In this document: one piece after another, positions 10,512-16,141 of the stretch
Layout: each line of letters opens with the position of its first letter
Numbering within the stretch: the stretch's first letter is position 1
NCBI GenBank assembly: GCA_964549785.1
Contig: CAZJXA010000060.1
Coordinates: 1-16,141 of the forward strand
DNA: 16,141 bases
From: JBEIUO01 sp964549785
GTDB lineage: Bacteria > Planctomycetota > Phycisphaerae > Phycisphaerales > UBA1924
Reading direction: 5' to 3'
Notes under the pieces: model-generated
What the model was told of the DNA's origin: nothing
What the model saw: only the letters and a program-made list of their open reading frames with translations
Database searches by the model: none
Made by a program: the position numbers and the translations under genes

Positions 10512-10649
10512 TTCGTGTTCCGGCGCTTGGTGGGGCAACAAGCAGCGGCTCCGTTGTCTTTCAGACTGTACGGGATCGTTGCCCAAGCGACCTCCTTGAA
10601 CGTCAGACCCAAAAACCACCCACGTTTGGGAAACCTCGCTTCATTGGCG

Positions 10650-10713
10650 CTCGTTTTCGGACGAAGTGATCCTGACGGACCGCTCCGGCTTGCTCAAAAG
10701 ATTCGAAAACGAG
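10650..10713 (+). promoter_or_regulatory. 10-bp inverted repeat overlapping the ribosome site of the collagen-like gene
   Basis: CTCGTTTTCG (10650-10659) is the exact reverse complement of CGAAAACGAG (10704-10713). The right arm overlaps the Shine-Dalgarno GAGGG (10711-10715), four bases before the ATG at 10720. If the transcript starts upstream of 10650, the stem would hide the ribosome site; as DNA, the two arms could bind a dimeric regulator. The 44-base spacer is long for a simple operator. Confidence 0.45.
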
Positions 10714-10719
10714 GGTTGC

Positions 10720-12423
10720 ATGCTTCACAAGGCATTCGCGGTGATCGCCATTCTCCTGTTTGCGAGCACCAGCCGGGCGCAAGCGCCCATCGGCACCGCC
10801 ATCAGTTATCAGGGCCAACTTCAAGGGACGAACGGGGTGATCAGCGGCACCGCCGACCTCCGCTTTCGCCTTTATGACAGTGCGGTGGGTGGCACGCAAG
10901 TCGGCCCGATGATCCAGCCACCCTCCGCGGTGCTGAATGAAGGTCGATTCTCCGTTGAACTGGACTTCGGGATGGGCGTGTGGTCGGGCGATGCCCGCTG
11001 GCTCGAGATCGACGTTCGCTCGCCCTCTGGTGTCGGCGGCTTTGTCACCCTTTCGCCGCGGCAGCCGCTGCTCGCGGTCGCGTATGCCCTGCACGCGATG
11101 AACGGCGGAGCGGGCTCGCCGGGGCCACAAGGCCCGATGGGGCCACCCGGGCCGCAAGGGCAAGCGGGGTCAATCGGTCCCGTGGGTCCCGCAGGTCCGG
11201 TCGGAACGGCAGGGCCAGCGGGGCCTCAGGGCGCGACGGGCGCTTCCGGAGCAGCGGGCCCGAGTGGCCCGGTCGGTCCTACTGGCCCGGCGGGCGCTTC
11301 CCCATGGGGCTTGTCGGGCGGCAACACCTGGTTTACCAGCGGGTCGGTCGGTGTCGGAACGAGCACCCCGGCCTACCCACTTCACATCCTCACCAACACC
11401 AACCGGGCCGCCGTCTTCGACAGCACGGCGGCATCGAACACCGGCTTCGGACTCTTCGCTCGTGCCGCCAGCCCGGCCTCCGTGGGGGCCGTGGGCTACG
11501 CGGCCTCCTCCAGCGGGCAATCGGTGGGGGTGCAAGGGCAGAGCGACAGCACCGGAGGGCGCGGCGTGCTGGCATGGGCCACCGCGACCACCGGGGAGAC
11601 GATTGGCCTGTGGGCGCTGGCGAACAGCACCGGGGGCACCGCGGTTTCCGGACACGCTTCCGCGACCAGCGGCATCACCACCGGGGTGATCGGGCGGGTC
11701 GACAGCCCCACCGATGAAGCGACCGGCGTCTACGGGGCGGCGGCCGCGGCGGGCGGCCTCACCACGGGTGTTTGGGGGTTGTCGGCCAGCGACGATGACG
11801 GCGCCGCGGGGGTGTACGGCCTTGCGCTCGGGACGTCGGCGGAAAATTTCGGGGTCTTCGGGGCCACGGAAAGCGGCGGGGGCTACGGCGTCTACAGCCT
11901 CGGCCGCACGGGCGCGAGCGGCACCAAGGCGTTTCAGATCGATCACCCGATGGACCCGGAGAACAAGTATCTGCTGCACTACGCCGCGGAAGGCCCGGAG
12001 CCGCTGCTGCTCTATCGCGGCATGGTGATGCTGGATGATGCGGGCGGGGCGGTCGTCGCGCTTCCCGACTATGTGGCGCTGATCGCCAAGGATCTTTCGT
12101 ACCATCTGACGGCCGTTGGTGGCCCGGCGCCGCTGCTGCACGTGGCGGAGAAGGAACGCGGGGGCGTGTTCCGTATCGCCGGGGGCCGAGCCGGGCTGGA
12201 AGTCAGTTGGTGCGTCACCGGAACGCGGAACGATGCGTGGGTGCAGCGGTACGGAGCGCCGATTGAAAGCATGAAGCCGGACGCCCACCGCGGCCTGTAC
12301 CTGCACCCGGAACTGCACGGGGCCGCCGCCGATCGGGCTCTGCATCACCGGTCCAAGGCCGTGCGACCGGTCGCTGAACCGGGGCCTCGGGCGAACGCGA
12401 CGGCCGACGCCGCGGGGCAGTGA
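10720..12423 (+). CDS. Secreted collagen-like (Gly-X-Y) surface protein
   Basis: A 567-residue exported protein. Signal peptide at 1-20 (hydrophobic VIAILLF, cut after SRA). Residues 25-127 form a domain with ISYQGQLQG...ADLRFRLYDSAVGG...LSPRQPLLAVAYALHAM, a pattern seen in many planctomycete and Bacteroidetes exported proteins placed before fibre regions. Residues 132-194 are 21 uninterrupted Gly-X-Y triplets with many GPx, so they should form a trimeric collagen-like stalk. NTWFTSGSVGVGTSTPAYPLHI (202-223) resembles fibre-head linkers. Residues about 230-395 are Gly/Ala/Thr-rich GV-x-G repeats such as GVYGLALG and GVFGATE. A C-terminal domain begins near KAFQIDHPMDPENKYLLHY. ATG at 10720 with GAGGG four bases upstream was preferred to the open extension from 10666. 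It probably acts as a surface fibre or adhesin; phage tail fibre is an alternative, but no phage genes are near. Confidence 0.88.
   Translation: MLHKAFAVIAILLFASTSRAQAPIGTAISYQGQLQGTNGVISGTADLRFRLYDSAVGGTQVGPMIQPPSAVLNEGRFSVELDFGMGVWSGDARWLEIDVRSPSGVGGFVTLSPRQPLLAVAYALHAMNGGAGSPGPQGPMGPPGPQGQAGSIGPVGPAGPVGTAGPAGPQGATGASGAAGPSGPVGPTGPAGASPWGLSGGNTWFTSGSVGVGTSTPAYPLHILTNTNRAAVFDSTAASNTGFGLFARAASPASVGAVGYAASSSGQSVGVQGQSDSTGGRGVLAWATATTGETIGLWALANSTGGTAVSGHASATSGITTGVIGRVDSPTDEATGVYGAAAAAGGLTTGVWGLSASDDDGAAGVYGLALGTSAENFGVFGATESGGGYGVYSLGRTGASGTKAFQIDHPMDPENKYLLHYAAEGPEPLLLYRGMVMLDDAGGAVVALPDYVALIAKDLSYHLTAVGGPAPLLHVAEKERGGVFRIAGGRAGLEVSWCVTGTRNDAWVQRYGAPIESMKPDAHRGLYLHPELHGAAADRALHHRSKAVRPVAEPGPRANATADAAGQ
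11113..11301 (+). repeat. Gly-X-Y collagen-like coding repeat (21 triplets)
   Basis: Within the preceding gene, 189 bases encode 21 consecutive triplets starting with glycine, rich in GPQ, GPV, GPA and GAS. The DNA is correspondingly repetitive (GGNCCN-like 9-bp periodicity) and therefore a likely hotspot for length variation between strains. Confidence 0.9.
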
Positions 12424-12512
12424 GCGACCCCGCCTTGGCGTCACCGGGTTGTCTTGATCGCGAATGCCTTGGGTCGCAAGCGTCGTCGCTCGCGCGGCCA
12501 TAGCGTTCGTGC

Positions 12513-12929
12513 ATGAAAACGTCGCAAGGCTCGGAATGCGTGACCGCCGGGATTCGCGTGAAGGTTCATCCGGAATACCTGCCGGGCGAATCTTCGCCGC
12601 GTGAGAAGCGTTTTCTCTTCGCGTACACCGTCACGCTCTTCAACGAAGGCTCCGACACCGTCCAGCTGCTCTCACGGATGTGGAAGATTGTGGATTCCGA
12701 GGGAGAAATCAGCGTCGTTCGGGGCGACGGCGTCATCGGCCGGCAACCGACCTTGGCGCCCGCGGCGGAACACGAGTACTCGAGTTACTGTCCGCTGAGC
12801 ACCAGTTGGGGGACGATGGAAGGGACGTACCGATTCCGCAGGAGCGAGTCGGGCGAGGAGTTTGATGTCGCGGTGGCGAGGTTCTTTCTGGTCGCGGAAG
12901 CGACCGGGCAAGCAGCGACCAGCAAATAG
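12513..12929 (+). CDS. apaG: ApaG family protein (DUF525)
   Basis: A 138-residue protein matching the ApaG family along its whole length: GIRVKVHPEYLPGESSP at the start, FAYTVTLFNEGSDTVQLLSRMW, VRGDGVIGRQPTLAPAAEHEYSS and a terminal FRRSESGEEFDVAVARFFL. ApaG is a small immunoglobulin-like fold protein. In enterobacteria its gene lies with apaH and ksgA and has been linked to cobalt resistance and magnesium efflux, but its biochemical role is unsettled. The E. coli protein is about 125 residues. Here it stands alone, 89 bp after the collagen-like gene and converging on the LEPR-XLL gene with only 19 bp between stops. ATG at 12513 gives the expected N-terminus; the ribosome site is weak. Confidence 0.95.
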   Translation: MKTSQGSECVTAGIRVKVHPEYLPGESSPREKRFLFAYTVTLFNEGSDTVQLLSRMWKIVDSEGEISVVRGDGVIGRQPTLAPAAEHEYSSYCPLSTSWGTMEGTYRFRRSESGEEFDVAVARFFLVAEATGQAATSK

Positions 12930-12948
12930 CGAGCGCGGACGTTGCGGT

Positions 12949-14385
12949 TCATCGGAACCACAGGTAGAAACTCCCAAGTTCGCCCGCTCCTGTGACGGCC
13001 CCGGCGGCGTCCTGAATTCGCCCCCGCTCGACCGACAGCCGATACGTCCCGTTTGCGAACTCCGTCGGCCCGGAAGCGACGCGGTAGCGGGCGTGCCACA
13101 GGCCGGTGCCATCGCGGGACACCGATACCAGGGAGGCAGCTGCGGAGAAGCCGGGCCCGGTCACGGTGATGTCGCCGTTGATGAACGCCGCCTCGGAAAG
13201 CGTCGCCCGAGGCCGGATCGTCATCTCGAAGAACCATTCGTCCGGTGTCACTTGCGTGCTCGCGCCCGCATCGAGGCGCGCGGCCGGTCTGTTCCACCAG
13301 AGGTAGGGCGATGCCAGCGGGCCTGCGCCGGCCCGGTTGCCGGCGACATCGGCGACCCCGTCGAGCGCGAACAGGGTGTACGACCCGGTTTCCTGCCACG
13401 ACCAATAGGTTCCGGGCGAGTTGAATGTGAACACGGCGATGTAACGCCCGGACTCGTCGGGCCCCGTCAGCGTTCGGAGCGCCGCCCGTTCGAGATACGG
13501 ATTGGGGCGGGTTCCCTGGAGGGAGAGGGCGGGCCTGAGCGTCTGGAAGCTCGAAGGATCGATTCCCGCATCGTCGCTGTATCGGAGGGCGGCGATCAGT
13601 TGATCGTCGCTGGTCTCCACGTTCAGGAGTTCCACGCGCGGGTTGGTGAACCACAGGTACGCCGTGAAAATGTGGGCGGCCTCGAACGTGTTGCCGGCCC
13701 CGTCAATCACCGCGGCGGCGAGCGTTCTGATCTCGTAGATCGCGTTGTCGGTGAAATCAAAGAGTGCGCCCGGAGCGGGCAGGACAACCTCGACTATCTG
13801 GCGTGCGGCGTCAGTGGAGATGATCGAGGTCACGACGCCGACCGCCTGGTAGCCGCGGCTGTTCTGCACTTCCAGGGTGCGTTGACCCAGCGTCAGCGGT
13901 TGAATCGCGACGTCGTCGGATATCTCGAGGGCGACCAGCCAATAGGCCGTGTCCTTGATCGAGGTCGCGAGGACGCGGGCGTTGGGCCTCGTGAACCAGA
14001 GGTAGAAACCGCCGATCTCACCGGCGGCGACGGCGTTTCCGCTTTGGTCGAAGACCTCGCCGTCCGCGACGCCGATGGAATAACGGCCGGTGTCGGCGTA
14101 GTCCCACAGGCCCCCGGGCGCGGGGAGGACGTAGACGACGGAGCGCGACCCATCGGGCTGGGGAGGGTCCACCGCGAGACCTTGCGAGCGGGCCTCGAAG
14201 CCGTCGCCGGAGATGCGAAGGTCGTTCGCCCCGAACGACTGGGTGCTCAGGTCGCCGTCGGTGTCCCGGTAGGTGACGACGACCTCCCACCGGTCGAAGG
14301 GCACCTCTCGTGACTGGATGGTGGCGGTGGGTGCCGCGAAGAGCAGGCGCGGCTCGATCGGTTCCATGTTGACGCGTTGGGCCAT
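12949..14385 (-). CDS. LEPR-XLL-type surface protein with four tandem Ig-like repeats
   Basis: A 478-residue protein that opens with MEPIEPRLLFAA (residues 7-18), matching the LEPR-XLL N-terminal signature found on planctomycete and related exported proteins in place of a classical signal peptide. The rest divides into four repeats of about 115 residues, each ending in a Tyr-Leu-Trp-aromatic box followed by Arg/Pro or Asn/Pro: YLWF 128-131, YLWF 243-246, YLWW 361-364 and YLWF at the very C-terminus (475-478). Within each repeat an Asp-rich turn (for example GEVFDQSGNAVAAGEIG) resembles the BIG/SwmB-type end strands. No catalytic motif is seen. It is probably a cell-surface or matrix protein. 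ATG at 14385 has AAGGTGGGG just upstream. The gene lies 115 bp below the dockerin-tailed gene in the same orientation, so co-transcription is possible. Confidence 0.85.
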   Translation of the reverse strand: MAQRVNMEPIEPRLLFAAPTATIQSREVPFDRWEVVVTYRDTDGDLSTQSFGANDLRISGDGFEARSQGLAVDPPQPDGSRSVVYVLPAPGGLWDYADTGRYSIGVADGEVFDQSGNAVAAGEIGGFYLWFTRPNARVLATSIKDTAYWLVALEISDDVAIQPLTLGQRTLEVQNSRGYQAVGVVTSIISTDAARQIVEVVLPAPGALFDFTDNAIYEIRTLAAAVIDGAGNTFEAAHIFTAYLWFTNPRVELLNVETSDDQLIAALRYSDDAGIDPSSFQTLRPALSLQGTRPNPYLERAALRTLTGPDESGRYIAVFTFNSPGTYWSWQETGSYTLFALDGVADVAGNRAGAGPLASPYLWWNRPAARLDAGASTQVTPDEWFFEMTIRPRATLSEAAFINGDITVTGPGFSAAASLVSVSRDGTGLWHARYRVASGPTEFANGTYRLSVERGRIQDAAGAVTGAGELGSFYLWFR

Positions 14386-14406
14386 GTCCCCACCTTACGC
14401 GGGGAC
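14386..14406 (-). promoter_or_regulatory. Hairpin holding the ribosome site of the LEPR-XLL gene
   Basis: On the minus strand GTCCCC (14406-14401) pairs perfectly with GGGGAC (14391-14386), directly before the ATG, and displays GCGTAAGGT with the Shine-Dalgarno AAGG in the loop. It may modulate translation. The stem is short but immediately adjacent to the start codon. Confidence 0.35.
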
Positions 14407-14500
14407 CGGTCGATGGGCCTCCTGAGCGTGAATCACGTACCGGGCCGAAAGGCAACCTATCGCCGACGGCTTTGCCGTGCCACTGACCGCGTCCGGCGGT

Positions 14501-15454
14501 TCAGCAGGCGCCACGGTCCCAGGCCGCGACGAAGGCGACGACGTCCTCGCTGTCCGCATCGGCGTCCCCGTCCGCATCCGCGCATGCGTCGCCGGCCTCC
14601 CAGTCGGTGAAGAAGGCGATGATGTCGTCGGAATCGAAGTCCTCGTCGCCGTCGTAGTCGGCGATGCACGCCCCGGGCAGTCGGGCGCACGGCCGGTTGC
14701 CGACGGTGAGCGTCGCGGCGAGCGTGGGGAGCGCGGGGGCGTTGACGGCCGTGAAGGGGCTGGTTCGGATCGCCCAGACCCCCCCTCGCCCCGAGTCCGG
14801 GTTGGCTAAGTCAAAGAGTTGGAGACCGCCTAAGGGCACATCGAAAGTAAGCGTTCTGAACCGCTGGTCCGCCGTGGTGTCGATGCCCCAGGTAAACATG
14901 ACAAAGGAAGATTGGATGGAGCCTGGTGTTATGGTCTGAGAGGCACTCATGCCACGGAACCCGGACACGTTGTTTTCGCCGGAGCCCGTGCCGATGGGGT
15001 TGGTGACCGTGTGGCCGGCGTATCGGAGGGTTCCCGGGTCGATGTGCGGGACCAAGGCGTTCAGGGCGGAGAGGAAACTCTGTCCGTAAATGTAGCAGCG
15101 GCCGAGAGTCGGGTTTGCGGGGTCGCCGATCACGGGCGACACGCGTTGGCGGGCCCGCCCGTCCGCATCGAGGTTGGAGAGCGGGATCGCCACATCGAGG
15201 GAGGGGTTGAAGTTGTTGACGGTCGGCTGGAAACACCCGCCGTTGTACCAGATCGTCGGCTCGCCGCTGTTGCGGATGTAGTTCACCACGGCGCGGGCGA
15301 AGACGCGGGTCGTCGGGGTCTGCGAGAGGTCGGGGTCACGCACCCATGAAACGCCGTTGGTTGAAAGCTCGACCCGCCACTGTGTTTGTGGGGCGGTCCG
15401 GGCGACGGCAGGAGCGGCAGCGGCGGCGAGCACGGAAAGGATACATCGGTTCAT
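14501..15454 (-). CDS. Secreted protein with C-terminal dockerin-like EF-hand pair
   Basis: A 317-residue exported protein. Signal peptide at about 1-18 (MNRCILSVLAAAAAPAVA). The central part has no recognised catalytic motif; it begins TQWRVELSTNGVSWVRDPDL and describes a beta-rich domain with two cysteines (GGCFQP and GRCYIYG). The last 52 residues (266-317) are two Asp-rich calcium loops, DYDGDEDFDSDD and DADGDADADSED, separated by IIAFFTDWEAGDAC and ending VAAWDRGAC. This is the Phycisphaerae-style dockerin-like tail, which probably anchors the protein at the surface or in a complex. ATG at 15454 has GAAGG six bases upstream and gives the signal peptide; the extension to 15490 does not. 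The N-terminal function is unknown. Confidence 0.85.
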   Translation of the reverse strand: MNRCILSVLAAAAAPAVARTAPQTQWRVELSTNGVSWVRDPDLSQTPTTRVFARAVVNYIRNSGEPTIWYNGGCFQPTVNNFNPSLDVAIPLSNLDADGRARQRVSPVIGDPANPTLGRCYIYGQSFLSALNALVPHIDPGTLRYAGHTVTNPIGTGSGENNVSGFRGMSASQTITPGSIQSSFVMFTWGIDTTADQRFRTLTFDVPLGGLQLFDLANPDSGRGGVWAIRTSPFTAVNAPALPTLAATLTVGNRPCARLPGACIADYDGDEDFDSDDIIAFFTDWEAGDACADADGDADADSEDVVAFVAAWDRGAC

Positions 15455-15530
15455 AACAACCTTCAAGCGTCGGGAGACTCGGATGGACAAAGTGTAGAAG
15501 ACGGATCATCTACCTTCATCTGTCGCAAGA

Positions 15531-15608
15531 TTAACACGAGCCATCATCGCCGTCGATGTTGCCATCATCGTTGGCGTCCGCACAAAGGTCTGCCTTGTAC
15601 TCTAGCGC
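15531..15608 (-). pseudogene. Relic of a dockerin-like C-terminus
   Basis: A minus-strand frame of 25 codons ends ADLCADANDDGNIDGDDGSC and then TAA (15533-15531). That is the signature of a dockerin calcium loop and resembles the tail of the neighbouring secreted protein (ACADADGDADADSED). An in-frame TGA lies a few codons upstream and no start fits, so it looks like the remnant of a lost or truncated dockerin gene, left between two intact minus-strand genes. A chance match is possible given its length. Confidence 0.4.
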
Positions 15609-15973
15609 CGCTCAAGGAAGCCCTGAGCATGTGGAGCGCGGCGTTCCGGGCGCATGGGCGGGCGCAAGCCGCCACGGAAGCGGCGCGGCAAAGCCAAGAT
15701 GCGGCCCATCGCACGCTCGACGGAGAGCGGCTGGCCTGTTGACCCGACCGAGAAGGGGGTTTATCACAGAGAAGGGTATTTACCAGTTGCGGGGCAGCGC
15801 GGGCGTTCTTATGGAGCAAGCCGATTGGACAATCGCCCAAGGTGATGTGGGGCGTTCGCTACGCCCAAGAGAAGGCCGCCGAAAAGGCGTCGTTCGCCCC
15901 CGAAGGCTCGCCGGCCCAGCCGGGCTCACACCGGCACGCCTGAAGACGAATGGGCTGATTCACTTCGGGTCAA
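15609..15973. other. Gene-poor stretch upstream of the dockerin-tailed gene
   Basis: No gene can be called with confidence. The longest plus-strand frame (15556-15981) has a composition unlike protein. A 37-codon plus-strand frame starting with ATG at 15629 and ending at 15742 (MWSAAFRAHGRAQAATEAAR...) has AAGGA about ten bases upstream, an alanine-rich helical look and GC-rich third positions, so it is a possible small protein or a fragment of a decayed gene. Base composition falls toward A/T around 15750-15790. Confidence 0.45.
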
Positions 15974-16141
15974 CTACTTGACCGACCCTTGCTCGACGAC
16001 CCATTTGAGGTCGTTGCCGGCGCAATCGATGTGGACGGCGAAGAAGCCCGGGGTGCCGTTCGGGCCGCTGGTTTCGGCTTTCTTCATGAGCGGCCAGATG
16101 ATTCGGCGGTCGGTCTCGGGGAGGGCACCGGGTGTATGACC
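15974..16141 (-). CDS. 3' end of an unrecognised gene (runs off the right edge)
   Basis: Reading the minus strand from the window edge gives 55 codons and a TAG at 15976-15974: GHTPGALPETDRRIIWPLMK, then KAETSGPNGTPGFFAVHIDC, then AGNDLKWVVEQGSVK. Third codon positions are almost all G or C, as in the neighbouring real genes, and the amino-acid composition is normal, so this is probably a genuine coding sequence whose start lies beyond 16141. I do not recognise the family. It is transcribed in the same direction as the dockerin-tailed gene about 520 bp further on. Confidence 0.7.
   Translation of the reverse strand, partial: GHTPGALPETDRRIIWPLMKKAETSGPNGTPGFFAVHIDCAGNDLKWVVEQGSVK

Noticed and set aside
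10720..12423. Prophage tail-fibre locus
   Set aside because: The linker and collagen repeats resemble phage fibres, but the protein has a signal peptide and no phage gene lies nearby.
11170..12501. 443-codon minus-strand open frame opposite the collagen-like gene
   Set aside because: Composition dominated by Arg/Gly/Pro, no start signal, and the plus strand has a convincing signal peptide and repeats.
12862..14313. 483-codon plus-strand open frame opposite the LEPR-XLL gene
   Set aside because: Shadow of the four-repeat protein; no recognisable motif, and it overlaps the end of apaG.

Overview
This window looks like a chromosomal segment of a GC-rich planctomycete, most likely a member of the Phycisphaerae or a close relative. 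The clues are a long Gram-negative-type rpoC, several secreted proteins ending in dockerin-like paired EF-hand tails, a PEP-CTERM-like surface protein, a prepilin-like protein of the planctomycete type, an N-terminal MEPIEPRLLFAA (LEPR-XLL-like) motif and Gly-X-Y collagen-like repeats. This is judged from sequence character only; no database was consulted.

Layout. Bases 1-3713 (+) hold the 3' three quarters or more of rpoC, closed by a strong intrinsic terminator. Converging on it from the right is a four-gene minus-strand operon (7869 down to 3815). It has a consensus-like promoter, a clear cobalamin (B12) riboswitch, and a long leader. Its genes encode a secreted PEP-CTERM-like surface protein, a PQQ-like beta-propeller protein with a dockerin tail, a prepilin-like pseudopilin and a small BFD-type [2Fe-2S] protein. 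The genes are packed with gaps of 24, -4 and 18 bp. No recognised cobalamin synthesis or transport gene is among them. This B12-controlled export and surface module is the most interesting object in the window.

Further right on the minus strand are a Glu/Leu/Phe/Val dehydrogenase-family glutamate dehydrogenase and a zinc-ribbon multi-pass membrane protein gene that appears frameshifted. On the plus strand follow a 567-aa collagen-like secreted protein and apaG. On the minus strand again are a LEPR-XLL protein made of four tandem Ig-like repeats and a dockerin-tailed secreted protein. The last 600 bases hold a short dockerin-like coding relic, a gene-poor stretch, and the 3' end of an unrecognised minus-strand gene that runs off the window.

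How it fits together. Core genes (rpoC, gdh, apaG) are interleaved with genes for exported surface proteins. The B12 operon is the only group with visible dedicated regulation. My reading is that B12 starvation induces a cell-surface assembly, possibly for corrinoid capture or for a B12-sparing process. The regulation is well supported by sequence; the function is inference.
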